Source: Desulfovibrio sp.
GTDB lineage: Bacteria > Desulfobacterota > Desulfovibrionia > Desulfovibrionales > Desulfovibrionaceae
Assembly: GCA_017528345.1 (NCBI GenBank)
Contig: JAFXOX010000004.1
Location: 1-64,000 of the forward strand
Reading direction: 5' to 3'
Length of the DNA: 64,000 nucleotides
The notes beneath the pieces were generated by a model, which had not been told where the DNA came from, searched no databases, and saw only the letters and a program-made list of their open reading frames with translations. Of the stretch, positions 8,820 to 17,786 are shown piece by piece; position 1 is the first letter of the stretch; every line of letters begins with the position of its first letter. Both the position numbers and the translations under genes were made by a program.

Positions 8820-10223
8820 CTACTTGGATTCTTCTTCCGAAGACTCCTCCATAAAAGGCGCAATGGCTGAGGGATCCTTACTCTCGTAGCCGTCAAGAGC
8901 CTTGGAGACAAGCTTGGACAAGCCCCAAAGAGCGATAAGATTGGGCAGAACCATCAGACCATTGAACATGTCCGCAAGTTCCCAGACCAAATCGACCTTG
9001 AGGAAACTTCCAAGCATGATAAAGCCCATGACAAAAACCCGAAATTCAGGAATTCCCTTCTTGCCGAAGAAATAGCGCACATTTTGCTCAGCAAAAAAGT
9101 ACCAGCCAATGACGGTGGAGAAGGCAAAGAAGAAGAGACAGATGGCCACAAAGCCGTAGCCAACTGCATGGGATCCAAAGCCCTGGGCAAAAGCTTGCTG
9201 GGTTAGGGCAATACCGGTTGTCTGACCGTCGAGCACGCCTGTCACAAAGATGACAAAGGCCGTCATATTGAGGACCACAAAGGTATCAATAAAAACACCC
9301 ATAATGGCCACAAAGCCCTGTTGAGCGGGATACTTGACCCGAGCTACGGCATGTGCATGCGGTGTCGAACCCATGCCGGCCTCATTGGAAAAAAGGCCAC
9401 GGGCCACGCCGTAACGCATGGCCTCCTTGATTCCGGCGCCGATAATACCACCGGTTGCAGCCGCTGGATCAAAGGCCCCGACAAAAACCATGCGGAAGGC
9501 ATGGGGAATTTCACCAATATGGCTGATAAGAATCCAAAGGCCGCCGAGCACATAAAGGGCAGCCATAATGGGGACCATTTTCTCCGTGGTTGCGGCAATA
9601 CGGCTTGTGTCACCGGAAAAGACGAGGCCTCCCAAGACAGCCAAAAGGATGCCCGTAGCCCACGTAGGTACGTCAAAGGCAACGACAAAGGCGTCAGCAA
9701 TGGAATTGGCCTGAACCATATTGCCAATAAAGCCAAGGGCCACAATAATAGCTATGGCAAAAAAGCCTGCCAGCCATTTACTGCCAAGCCCCTGAGAAAT
9801 ATAGTAGGCAGGTCCGCCGAGAATACGGCCATTTTCCGTCTTTTTGCGATGGAGCTGCGCAAGAACCGCTTCAGCAAAAATGGTTGCCATGCCAAAAAAG
9901 GCGGCAATCCACATCCAAAAAATGGCGCCTGGCCCGCCCAAAGCGATAGCTGTGGCCGCACCTGCCAGATTGCCCGTTCCCACCTGAGCGGCAATAGCTG
10001 TTGCCAGTGACTGGAACGAGCTCATGCCGTGCTTTCCAGCCTTTTCACCAAAAAGCGTCATGCCACCAAAGGCCTGGCGACAGATTTCTCCCATTCGGCG
10101 CAATTGCACAAATTTCAGCTTGCAGGTGAAATAAATACCGGTTCCCACAAGCAAAGGAATGAGACAATACATTCCCCATAAGACGCTATTAATATCCTTG
10201 ACGACCTGTGTTAAGGCATCCAT
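8820..10223 (-). CDS. Sodium:alanine symporter, AGCS family
   Basis: Inner-membrane amino acid carrier of 467 residues that imports alanine or glycine with sodium. It has about 10-11 hydrophobic segments and the AGCS signatures QVGTGNLAGAATAIALGGPGAIFWMW near residues 75-100, FFGMATIFAEAVLAQLHR, and ARGLFSNEAGMGSTPHAHA near 275-295. The ATG at 10223 has GAGGGGAG upstream. A charged, Ser/Glu-rich tail ends the protein. It is a single-gene unit: a terminator follows at 8758-8807, and an 8-bp inverted repeat lies in front. Confidence 0.95.
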   Translation of the reverse strand: MDALTQVVKDINSVLWGMYCLIPLLVGTGIYFTCKLKFVQLRRMGEICRQAFGGMTLFGEKAGKHGMSSFQSLATAIAAQVGTGNLAGAATAIALGGPGAIFWMWIAAFFGMATIFAEAVLAQLHRKKTENGRILGGPAYYISQGLGSKWLAGFFAIAIIVALGFIGNMVQANSIADAFVVAFDVPTWATGILLAVLGGLVFSGDTSRIAATTEKMVPIMAALYVLGGLWILISHIGEIPHAFRMVFVGAFDPAAATGGIIGAGIKEAMRYGVARGLFSNEAGMGSTPHAHAVARVKYPAQQGFVAIMGVFIDTFVVLNMTAFVIFVTGVLDGQTTGIALTQQAFAQGFGSHAVGYGFVAICLFFFAFSTVIGWYFFAEQNVRYFFGKKGIPEFRVFVMGFIMLGSFLKVDLVWELADMFNGLMVLPNLIALWGLSKLVSKALDGYESKDPSAIAPFMEESSEEESK

Positions 10224-10275
10224 TGTGTTTCTCTCCCCTCAAATCTCGGACACAAAAGAACATGAAAACGTGAAA

Positions 10276-10304
10276 ATTTACATAAAACTTTTTTAAATGT
10301 AAAT
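10276..10304. promoter_or_regulatory. Inverted repeat in the promoter region of the alanine symporter
   Basis: Perfect arms ATTTACAT / ATGTAAAT with a 13-base AT-rich spacer, 55-80 bases before the ATG. On the minus strand it overlaps a plausible promoter (TTTACA, 17 bases, TAAATT), so it may be an operator. Confidence 0.35.
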
Positions 10305-10322
10305 ACCAATTTCAAAAAAGGC

Positions 10323-10361
10323 AAAAAAAATGGCCAGAAGCTGCTTTCGCAACTCTGACCA
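10323..10361 (-). terminator. Terminator of the type I secretion operon
   Basis: Stem of 13-14 bp with G-U pairs (10331-10344 with 10349-10361), loop TTTC, followed on the minus strand by eight T residues. It lies just past the tolC stop. Confidence 0.82.
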
Positions 10362-10384
10362 TGTCGTCAGGATATCTCAAAGGG

Positions 10385-11740
10385 TTATTTTAGACCGGGA
10401 TTTTCCTTGCCAATATAGTAGAAGAATCTCGCCCTGGCGCTCTGGAAATCGGAAAGTGCACGGCTTGCGTCGTCCTCAGCCTGAGTCAGCCGCACCTGGG
10501 CGTCCAGAAGCTCAGTAATGGTTCCGGTATGGGTCGCATAGCGGGTACTGGCCATATCATAGCTTTCCCTGGCAGCCGTAACACCCGTCTTTGAAGCCGT
10601 GATCAATTCTTTGGCAGCAGCAATGTCCAGAAGAGAACGGATAACCTCTGCCTGAGCGGCATTCATGGCATCTTCGAAGTCTTTCTGCAGTGACTGGGCA
10701 CGCTTACGATCAGCAAGTGTCTGGAAGGTTGTTTCACCGCCGGCAAAAATCTCCCAGGAAAACTGTAAACCCAAGGACCAGTAATTACGGGTATAGCCCT
10801 GGTAGTTGCTGTTATCGTATTCCTTACTTGAGCTGATATTGTCGTAGGTCACATCCACTCGAGGCAGATAGCGGCCCAGGGTAATGTGCATATCCTTATA
10901 CGCAATTTCAATGGAGCGCTGGGCAATAAGCAGATCCGGCCTATTGCGCACAGCGGTTTTGACCGCATTTTCTTCCGTATAGCCAACAGTTGACGCATAG
11001 TCCTTGAGATTACCCACATACTGAATAGGCGTTTCTGGCGCAAAACCAAGATATTTATTGAGTTGCACCTGGGTATTGCGCAGATCGTTCTTCACACGGA
11101 TAACCTGCTGCTGAGCCTTGGCAAGCTCTGTCTGATTCTGCAGCACATTGACATAGGGGGCCATGCCCACAGCCACAAAGGACTCAGCACTCTTCAGTTG
11201 TGTTTGCAGTCTGGCTACGGAATCCTGGGCCGATTTCAGCTCCTGGCGCAGACGCAGAAGCTGAAGAAACTGCAACTGCACATTGCAGGCGAGTTCCAGA
11301 CGGGCCTGACGGTGCTTGGCTTCTTCCACTTGGACAGAGAGGCGTGACTTCTGCAGATTGTTCAGATGGGCAAAACCCACAAAGAGGTTCAGCTGGGCCC
11401 GCAGCCCCTTGCTCCAGTTGTCACTGGTCAGGTTATCATTGTTATAGGTCTGTACCTCTTCATAGTTCTGCAGGTGATTGGTGGAGGCCACAATAGACAA
11501 TCTGGGCCAGAAATTGCTCTGGGCCACACCCACATTCATCTTGGCGTTTTCCAGCATGCGGATCTTGGCCTCTATGCTCGGATTGGTGAGCATGGCCTGA
11601 TCCACAGCCTCTTTGAGGGTGTAGGTACGCTTATGGTTTTTTGCCGAAGCATTTTTGGCAGCAAAAGACGGTTGGGAGACTCCGACGCACAGGGCCAGGA
11701 CGAGCAAAGCACAACGCAAAAAAGTACGACGGAAGTCCAT
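10385..11740 (-). CDS. TolC-family outer-membrane channel of the type I secretion system
   Basis: 451-residue outer membrane efflux protein with an N-terminal signal peptide ending near SQPSFA-A (about residue 27). It has the internal duplication of the family: two long coiled-coil halves, each opening with a Leu/Ala-rich TLKEAVDQAMLTNPSI type motif (the second near TAVRNRPDLLIAQRSIEIAY at about 255). The end RLTQAEDDASRALSDFQSARARFFYYIG is the usual last helix. It would form the trimeric exit duct for the ABC and HlyD proteins encoded upstream. The AAGGAG site lies inside the preceding gene and the start overlaps its stop, so translation is coupled. Confidence 0.92.
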   Translation of the reverse strand: MDFRRTFLRCALLVLALCVGVSQPSFAAKNASAKNHKRTYTLKEAVDQAMLTNPSIEAKIRMLENAKMNVGVAQSNFWPRLSIVASTNHLQNYEEVQTYNNDNLTSDNWSKGLRAQLNLFVGFAHLNNLQKSRLSVQVEEAKHRQARLELACNVQLQFLQLLRLRQELKSAQDSVARLQTQLKSAESFVAVGMAPYVNVLQNQTELAKAQQQVIRVKNDLRNTQVQLNKYLGFAPETPIQYVGNLKDYASTVGYTEENAVKTAVRNRPDLLIAQRSIEIAYKDMHITLGRYLPRVDVTYDNISSSKEYDNSNYQGYTRNYWSLGLQFSWEIFAGGETTFQTLADRKRAQSLQKDFEDAMNAAQAEVIRSLLDIAAAKELITASKTGVTAARESYDMASTRYATHTGTITELLDAQVRLTQAEDDASRALSDFQSARARFFYYIGKENPGLK

Positions 11741-12708
11741 TAAAATCTCCTTCTTTCGAGACTTGCCTCTTCAAGCACAGCAAGCTCTCCTGCCTTTCCC
11801 AGGAGTAGCAGGTCCGAGCCGTCTAACGCCCAGGCTGTTGTGGCCGCCAAGAGCTCTCGTAGGTCACCTAGATCAAGCAAGGTAAGCATCTGGGCGTCTT
11901 TTTTTGACAGTGAAAAACGCAGACTTTCCTGACCCCAGATGAGCGGAACTTGCAGCCAGAGACCTTTCCCAGAAACTTCCACATTTCCGCTATCTTCTCC
12001 CGTCAGGGTGAAGTTCCAGGAAACTTTCTGACCATTGGTCAAGATCAGCCAATAGACCTTGTTCTGGACGAACGAAAAACTGCGCTTTGGCTGAATTTCT
12101 AGCTGTCTTGGAAATTCTCTGGAAACACTACGCAACCTGATCAGCTCGCACCGCTCAAGTCCATAAGCCAGTTCCACATCCACAAAGAGTGTATCGGCCA
12201 AAGGAAGGTTCTCTAAAGCCCGACCTTGCACCTGAAAGACCCTGCCTGTGGCTGCATCGCAGATGGTAACTTGCTTGCCACGACGCTCAAGCGTTCCCAT
12301 CATGGTGAAGACAGGCTTGACAAAACGGTTTTCCGTGAGCGTGATGGCTGTTTTCCTCCCCGAACCAAGCGAAGGGAAACCGCCATAGAGATGATGGCTT
12401 ACCCCGACATTCAGAGGCAGAGAAAGTCCCAAACGATTGCTCAAGAGCAGGATAGATCCCTGCTTGCGCTGCCGCCAGGTGCCTGTCATATCCCTCACGA
12501 AACGGCGCGAGCCTGAGGTAAAGATCTGGCGCAGAACAAAATAATTGCCATCAAGCAGACTCAGCTCAACCTCATTGCGACCGTATTGCGTCTCAGCCTG
12601 GCCCGTAAAGCGAGTGGCTGGCTGAAATCTGGGAAAATCGGCTGCCTGCGACGTGGCTAGCAGAATCAAAACTAGGCAGAGAGAAGAGAGGCCCCGAACC
12701 ATGGGCAT
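11740..12708 (-). CDS. Secreted or envelope protein of unknown function in the T1SS operon (weak NlpE/META-like look)
   Basis: 322 residues with a clear signal peptide (hydrophobic 5-22, cut near TSQA-AD). I do not recognise it with certainty. After the signal, the pattern NEVELSLLDGNYFVLRQIF ... GTWRQRKQGSILLL resembles the beta-rich N-terminal domain of NlpE-like copper/stress lipoproteins, but there is no lipobox cysteine and no CxxC. The second half (KVYWLILTNGQKVSWNF, GKGLWLQVPL) recalls META domains. It lies between hlyD and tolC with 1-base junctions on both sides, so it is very likely a part or helper of this exporter. A periplasmic accessory role is inference. Confidence 0.7.
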   Translation of the reverse strand: MPMVRGLSSLCLVLILLATSQAADFPRFQPATRFTGQAETQYGRNEVELSLLDGNYFVLRQIFTSGSRRFVRDMTGTWRQRKQGSILLLSNRLGLSLPLNVGVSHHLYGGFPSLGSGRKTAITLTENRFVKPVFTMMGTLERRGKQVTICDAATGRVFQVQGRALENLPLADTLFVDVELAYGLERCELIRLRSVSREFPRQLEIQPKRSFSFVQNKVYWLILTNGQKVSWNFTLTGEDSGNVEVSGKGLWLQVPLIWGQESLRFSLSKKDAQMLTLLDLGDLRELLAATTAWALDGSDLLLLGKAGELAVLEEASLERRRF

Positions 12709-12709
12709 C

Positions 12710-14095
12710 CTAATCCCTGAGCGCTCTGTCCCAGTTTTTGATCAAAGGTTCCAGTATGTAATAAAGCACCGTGGTCTGCTTGGTCGTGATAAAGACTGTG
12801 GCTGGCATACCAGGGGAAAGGTAGAGTTCTTCTTTCGCCAGGGCCTTGGGGTCCACTTCCACGTAGCAGAGATAATACGGGCCTGTCTGCACGGTTCTCT
12901 CATCTTCAATACGGTCAGCCGAAATATATGTCACCTTGCCGGGCATATGCGGGATAATGCGCGTATCAAAGGCATCGAGCTGGACCAGGGCCTCCTGGCC
13001 AATATAGACTTCAGTGATCTTATTGACCGGCACCTGTGTTTCTACAATCAAAGGATTATCGTGCGGCACGATATCCATGAGAGGCTCACCTGGCCGGACA
13101 ACACCACCCTTGGAATGCACTTTCAGATCCACAACCTTGCCGGTCACAGGAGCGGCAATGCGCAGACGTTTTTTGGCATCATCCAGCGGACGCACCATTT
13201 CTTCGGTCTGAATGATATCATTATTGATTTTTCCAAGCTCACCTGTGGCTTCCTCCACAAATCGGATTTTCACATCCTCAATGCGCAAATTAAGCTCACT
13301 CGCCCGCTGTCTGGCCTCAGCGATGGCCTGATTGAGGTGTCCACGTGAACCCTGATGACTTGCAAGATTGCGCTCTAGCTCAAGAATGACGGATTTTTCA
13401 AGATAACGATCCTGATAGAGCTTGCGCTTGGCTGAGAGTTCTTCCTGCAAGGTTCCAATAATGGTCTTCTCAGCCTTCACCTGATCCTCAAAGCCGCTGA
13501 TCTGCGCATCCAACTGGGCAAGCTGCGTGTTTAACAGCGAAATCTGCGTATTCATGGCTTCGCGTCTGGCACGGAAGATCTTCTCTTCATTGCGCAGAAC
13601 TTCCATGCTCTCGGCAGCTTTCGCACTGGCAACAAGATCCTCGGGCCATTCAAGACGCTCCTGAAGATCTTTTTCAGCATGTAGTCTGACCTGTGTTGCT
13701 TTCTGCGCCACAAGTTGCTTGCGCAGTCGTGCGGTATCTGCATCCACCCGCACAGATTCAAGCACAATAAGTGTCTGCCCGCTATTCACCTCTTCGCCTT
13801 CGCGCACGAGGATCTCATCCACAATACCGCCTTCCAGATGCTGGACGGTCTTGCGTTCACTTTCAATTTTAATCTTGCCAGGGGCAACTACAGCGCCGCT
13901 GATTTTGCCGACGGCAGCCCAGACGCCCATAACGCCAAAGAAAAAGCCGACAATGAGAAGACCCTGACGAATAATTTTTCTCGGATCCTCAAGCTCTTCT
14001 TTGCCCAATTTTTTTGCATTCTGAGCCGGAGTCTCAACGGGCCTGACTGCTTTGGTGTCAAGGACGGACAGAGCCTGTTTTTCTTCATTAGGCAT
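12710..14095 (-). CDS. HlyD-family periplasmic adaptor of the type I secretion system
   Basis: About 461 residues from the ATG at 14095, which has GAGGAGG upstream inside the ABC gene. One membrane segment near residues 45-65 (GLLIVGFFFGVMGVWAAVG) is followed by the biotinyl-lipoyl fold (VVAPGKIKIESERKTVQHLEGGIVDEILVREGEEV), a long coiled coil (about 130-310) and a C-terminal beta-barrel with PVTGKVVDLKVHSKGGVVRPGEPLMDIVP. This is the membrane-fusion protein bridging ABC transporter and TolC. It overlaps the ABC gene by 8 bases. The longer reading upstream (to 14269) is a shadow of the ABC frame. Confidence 0.95.
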   Translation of the reverse strand: MPNEEKQALSVLDTKAVRPVETPAQNAKKLGKEELEDPRKIIRQGLLIVGFFFGVMGVWAAVGKISGAVVAPGKIKIESERKTVQHLEGGIVDEILVREGEEVNSGQTLIVLESVRVDADTARLRKQLVAQKATQVRLHAEKDLQERLEWPEDLVASAKAAESMEVLRNEEKIFRARREAMNTQISLLNTQLAQLDAQISGFEDQVKAEKTIIGTLQEELSAKRKLYQDRYLEKSVILELERNLASHQGSRGHLNQAIAEARQRASELNLRIEDVKIRFVEEATGELGKINNDIIQTEEMVRPLDDAKKRLRIAAPVTGKVVDLKVHSKGGVVRPGEPLMDIVPHDNPLIVETQVPVNKITEVYIGQEALVQLDAFDTRIIPHMPGKVTYISADRIEDERTVQTGPYYLCYVEVDPKALAKEELYLSPGMPATVFITTKQTTVLYYILEPLIKNWDRALRD

Positions 14096-15884
14096 TGGCT
14101 TCTCCCTCCTCGGTAGCAATCTTCGGAGCCTGAGCAGGCTCCTCACGCTTGGCCGGAGGCTCTGCCGCCTGACGTTTAGCCAGAGCATCACGCTGCATCT
14201 GCGCTTTCTTGGCGGCCTCTTCCTGATGCTGTTTCTGCATTTTGGCCATTTTTTCAAGGACTTCGCCACGTGATCCGCACAGCACGATCTGTCCGTCCTT
14301 CATGAGCAGAATATTGTCCACAATATTTAAAATGTGCGGTTTATGCGTCACCAGGATAACCGTGGTATGTTCCTGCTTGAGATTAAGCAGAGCTCTTGCC
14401 AGACAGGCTTCTCCTTCCTCATCGAGGTTGGAGTTGGGTTCATCAAGGATGACAACGCGAGGATCGCCGTAAAGAGCCCGGGCAAGACCAATTCTCTGTC
14501 TCTGACCACCGGACAGGACGCTGCCCGCTTCACCAATCTGTGTATCATAGCCCTTGGGCAGCTGCAAAACCATCTCATGGACGCCGGCCAAACGTGCAGC
14601 TTTAATGACTTTTTCAGAATCCACTTCTCCCATGCGGGCAATATTTTCGGCAACAGATCCGGCAAAGAGCTCCACATCCTGCGGCAAATACCCCAAAAAC
14701 TGACCGAGACGTTCGCCGTCCCAGCTGCGCATATCGGCTCTGTCAATACGCACTTTGCCGGACGTGGGTTGCCAGATATTCAGGAGCAGTTTGCAGAGCG
14801 TCGACTTGCCTGCGGCACTGGGACCAATGATAGCCAGAGACTGGCCAGCCGGCATGCGAAAGGAAATACCCTTGATGATCGGGCGATCACCCACGGAAAA
14901 ATAGAGATTTTCAGAGGTGATTTCGCCAACGGGATCTGGCAGGTCCATCTTGGGAAGCTGTGGCGGGCCATCCAGAAGTTCCTTGAGCCGCTTATAGGCA
15001 TTACGAGCCTCTAATGACTGCTTATATGTGGCCATGGCCTGATCAATAGGCGCAAGAGCCCGACCCATAATGATGGAGGCAGCAATCATGCAGCCTGCCG
15101 TGGAAACGTGGTTAATGGCAAGATAGGCGCCCACGGCATAAATCAAAACCTGCAGGCCCATGCGGAAGGAACGGCTGACGGCGTGAATCAGGCCGGCTTT
15201 CGAGCTTGCCACGGTCTGCAGATGAATGACCAAATCATTGCGCTTGCCCCAGCGCTTGGTCACATTGCCGATCATGCCCATACAACGCACCAGGTGCGCA
15301 TTGCGTACGGCAGCGCTTGTGAAATTCGCCGCCTGACCGTTGAGACTCGTGGCTGCCTCAAGACGCTTGCGTGTCACCCGCTCGGTCAAAAGACCCATGA
15401 AAAAGACAATAATACCACCGGATACAGCTACCCAGCCAAGCAGAGGATGCAGGACGAAGATCAAAAGAAAATAGATAGGCATCCAGGGGAGATCAAAAAA
15501 GGCAAAGACAGCATTACCGCCCAAAAAGTTCCGAAGGATCTGGACATCGCGTAGACTTCCTCGTTTGGCGGCAGGGCCAGAAGTCGGTTTGCCCGTCTGC
15601 TCCAAGTTCAGTTTCAGAACATTTCGGCTCAGCATGTGATCAAACTCTACGCCTGCCCGCACAAGGAGTCGTGAACGGATCCAGACCAGCATGGCAAGAA
15701 TGGCAAGAGCTATGGCAGCCGCTACGGTAATGACGATAAGCGTTGAGAGATTGAACGTCGTCAGGACCTTATCGTAGACCTGCAGCATGTAGATTGGGAA
15801 GGTCAGCTGCAGAAGATTGACAAAGAAACTGAAGAAAAAGGCATATCGGAAATAGTAGCGGCACGCCCGCAGGAATTCTTGCAT
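14088..15884 (-). CDS. Type I secretion ABC transporter (PrtD-type permease/ATPase)
   Basis: 598 residues: an N-terminal transmembrane domain (about 1-300, several helices) fused to an ATPase with Walker A GPSAAGKST near 360, signature LSGGQRQRIGLARAL near 468 and Walker B VVILDEPNSNLD near 490. There is no C39 peptidase or C39-like domain in front, as in PrtD/AprD exporters that move proteins with C-terminal signals. The C-terminus after about 555 is a charged Lys/Glu/Ala tail. It heads the operon ABC-hlyD-unknown-tolC. No obvious large repeat-toxin substrate gene lies in the window. The AGGAGG site is 6 bases before the ATG. Confidence 0.95.
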   Translation of the reverse strand: MQEFLRACRYYFRYAFFFSFFVNLLQLTFPIYMLQVYDKVLTTFNLSTLIVITVAAAIALAILAMLVWIRSRLLVRAGVEFDHMLSRNVLKLNLEQTGKPTSGPAAKRGSLRDVQILRNFLGGNAVFAFFDLPWMPIYFLLIFVLHPLLGWVAVSGGIIVFFMGLLTERVTRKRLEAATSLNGQAANFTSAAVRNAHLVRCMGMIGNVTKRWGKRNDLVIHLQTVASSKAGLIHAVSRSFRMGLQVLIYAVGAYLAINHVSTAGCMIAASIIMGRALAPIDQAMATYKQSLEARNAYKRLKELLDGPPQLPKMDLPDPVGEITSENLYFSVGDRPIIKGISFRMPAGQSLAIIGPSAAGKSTLCKLLLNIWQPTSGKVRIDRADMRSWDGERLGQFLGYLPQDVELFAGSVAENIARMGEVDSEKVIKAARLAGVHEMVLQLPKGYDTQIGEAGSVLSGGQRQRIGLARALYGDPRVVILDEPNSNLDEEGEACLARALLNLKQEHTTVILVTHKPHILNIVDNILLMKDGQIVLCGSRGEVLEKMAKMQKQHQEEAAKKAQMQRDALAKRQAAEPPAKREEPAQAPKIATEEGEANA

Positions 15885-15907
15885 TGTTCCTCCTGCACAA
15901 ATAACAC

Positions 15908-15943
15908 AAAAAAAGCGGGAACGCTCTTTCTTAGCGCTTCCGC
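15908..15943 (-). terminator. Terminator after the gpmI operon, inside the leader of the T1SS operon
   Basis: Imperfect 11-bp stem (15915-15925 with 15933-15943) followed on the minus strand by seven T residues. It ends the rsfS-gpmI-zinc ribbon operon. A promoter-like sequence lies before it, so it may also act as an attenuator for the T1SS genes. Confidence 0.8.
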
Positions 15944-15973
15944 AAGGAAAAAGACGAGCAAAAAGCTACAAAG

Positions 15974-16001
15974 AAGCTAAGACGCACGCGGCAAAAGTCA
16001 A
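15974..16001 (-). promoter_or_regulatory. Promoter-like sequence for the T1SS operon
   Basis: On the minus strand TTGACT (15996-16001), a 16-base spacer and TAGCTT (15974-15979). Transcription would start near 15967, upstream of the terminator hairpin. Confidence 0.4.
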
Positions 16002-16015
16002 GGGAAGGCTCATTT

Positions 16016-16255
16016 CTAAAGAAAATCCGGGTCAGCGGCGGCTTTGCCGTTGCCAAGCATGATCCTGATATATTGCAGATCGTATTCATCCACAGGCACT
16101 ATGGGAAAGGTTGCCCCGCAACTGTCACAGACAGCAACACTTGCTTCCACGGGGTTAATACGTGGCACATGTCGCTTACATTTCGGACAGGCATAGAAAA
16201 AGACAATTTCCATGGCCTCAGGGGCGACCGGAGTTTGCGGTTTACTGCTAGCCAT
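16016..16255 (-). CDS. Small zinc-ribbon protein of unknown function
   Basis: 79 residues from the ATG at 16255, which has GGAG 7-8 bases upstream; the GTG at 16267 is less likely. Two knuckles, CPKCKRH and CDSCGATF, about 19 residues apart make a classic zinc ribbon. The C-terminal part (DEYDLQYIRIMLGNGKAAADPDFL) is not one I recognise. It overlaps the end of gpmI by 8 bases and is the last gene of the rsfS-gpmI operon. It may bind nucleic acid or a protein partner; no function is claimed. Confidence 0.75.
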   Translation of the reverse strand: MASSKPQTPVAPEAMEIVFFYACPKCKRHVPRINPVEASVAVCDSCGATFPIVPVDEYDLQYIRIMLGNGKAAADPDFL

Positions 16256-17786
16256 GAATATCTCCACAAAGAGAGCTTCCTGTCATGGAATCCGGCTTGG
16301 GCATGCCCCAGAGAGCAAGAAGCGTTGTCGCCACATCGGCCAAACGACCCGAGGCCAATGAGCCTGAAAAGGCATCATCCACAAGGATGCAGGGCACGGG
16401 ATTTGTCGTATGAGCGGTATGCGGACGACCATCAGGCGTCTGCATCATTTCACAGTTTCCGTGATCGGCAATGATCAGCATACGACCGTTTTTCTCACGC
16501 ACAGCTTTTGCCATGCGTCCAACGCATTCATCCACAACCGAGCAGGCCTCAATAGCTGCAGGCAATATACCAGTATGGCCTACCATATCACCATTGGCAA
16601 GATTGCAGACAACCAGATCATAGTTTCCACTTTCCCAGGCCTCAACAAAACGGTCGCAGACTTCCCTGGCGCTCATGGCAGGCTTCAAATCATACGTTGC
16701 GACATCTCTCGGAGAATTGACGAGGATGCGATCTTCCCCTGCAAAAGGAGTCTCGACGCCGCCATTGAAAAAGTAAGTGACATGCGCATATTTTTCGGTT
16801 TCCGCAAGCCTCAGCTGGCGAAGACCCGCCCTTGAGACCACCTCGCCAAGTCCCATATCCACACTGGCTTTGGGAAAAGCCACAGGAATTGTGAAGCTTG
16901 CCTCATAGGCAGTCATGGAGGCGATGGCCGAAAGCGTGGGGCAGGAGCGTGGAAATTCCTGGAAATGCTCGTCAATAAAAGCGCGCGTCAGCTCGCGCAT
17001 ACGGTCAGCCCGAAAGTTAAAGAGAAAAAGCCCGTCACCATCGGCCATGCCATGCTGCATGTTGCCAGCTACAATGACAGGCTTCACAAATTCATCGGTG
17101 ACACCGGCTGCATACGAGGCAGAAATAGCTTCTTGGGCACTTGCAAAACTCGCTTCAGCTTTGCCATGGACAAAGAGCTGAAAAGCCGGATCAACGCGCT
17201 CCCAGCGTTTATCACGATCCATGGCATAGAAGCGGCCCACAAGATCCACAATGTGGCAGTTGGGCAGATCCTGGATGGCTCTCTCCAATTGCTCAAGGTA
17301 GCCCTTGCCGCTTTGGGGGTCGGTATCCCGTCCATCCATGATACAATGAATACGTACAGGGACATGGGCTTCACAGGCAAGCCTACAGAGCGCTATGAGG
17401 TGGCGAATATGACTGTGGACACCACCATCAGAAAGAAGCCCTGCCAGGTGAAGGCAGCCGCCTGCCTGATGAATCTTCTGCAATAGGTCACAGATCACAG
17501 GATTTTTAGCAAACTCGCCATTGTCAATGGATAGATCAATGCGCGTCATATCCTGGTAGACAATGCGACCAGCTCCGATATTCAGATGTCCCACCTCGGA
17601 ATTGCCCATATAGCCTTCGGGCAAGCCCACATCCAAGCCTGAGGCCATAAGCTGACTGTGTGGATACTGTGCCTGCAGCAAGTCTAAATTGGGCGTACTC
17701 GCCACAAAGGGGGCATTGGTTGGGCCATTGGCCGCAATGCCCCAGCCATCGAGAATGAGCAAGAGTGTCGGACAAACCCTATTCAT
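16248..17786 (-). CDS. gpmI: 2,3-bisphosphoglycerate-independent phosphoglycerate mutase
   Basis: Manganese-dependent glycolytic enzyme that interconverts 3- and 2-phosphoglycerate. 512 residues, the usual length. Visible marks: LLLILDGWGIA near 8-18 (metal aspartate), GNSEVGHLNIGAGRIVYQD near 62-80 with the catalytic serine, the MDGRDTDPQSG segment near 150, FNFRADRMRELTRAF, and IADHGNCEMM near 445 with metal-binding Asp/His. The ATG at 17786 has AAGGAG upstream. It overlaps the stop of rsfS in an ATGA arrangement. Confidence 0.97.
   Translation of the reverse strand: MNRVCPTLLLILDGWGIAANGPTNAPFVASTPNLDLLQAQYPHSQLMASGLDVGLPEGYMGNSEVGHLNIGAGRIVYQDMTRIDLSIDNGEFAKNPVICDLLQKIHQAGGCLHLAGLLSDGGVHSHIRHLIALCRLACEAHVPVRIHCIMDGRDTDPQSGKGYLEQLERAIQDLPNCHIVDLVGRFYAMDRDKRWERVDPAFQLFVHGKAEASFASAQEAISASYAAGVTDEFVKPVIVAGNMQHGMADGDGLFLFNFRADRMRELTRAFIDEHFQEFPRSCPTLSAIASMTAYEASFTIPVAFPKASVDMGLGEVVSRAGLRQLRLAETEKYAHVTYFFNGGVETPFAGEDRILVNSPRDVATYDLKPAMSAREVCDRFVEAWESGNYDLVVCNLANGDMVGHTGILPAAIEACSVVDECVGRMAKAVREKNGRMLIIADHGNCEMMQTPDGRPHTAHTTNPVPCILVDDAFSGSLASGRLADVATTLLALWGMPKPDSMTGSSLCGDIHG

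Noticed and set aside
9321..10010. 229-residue plus-strand ORF
   Set aside because: Antisense shadow of the alanine symporter gene, with no family resemblance.
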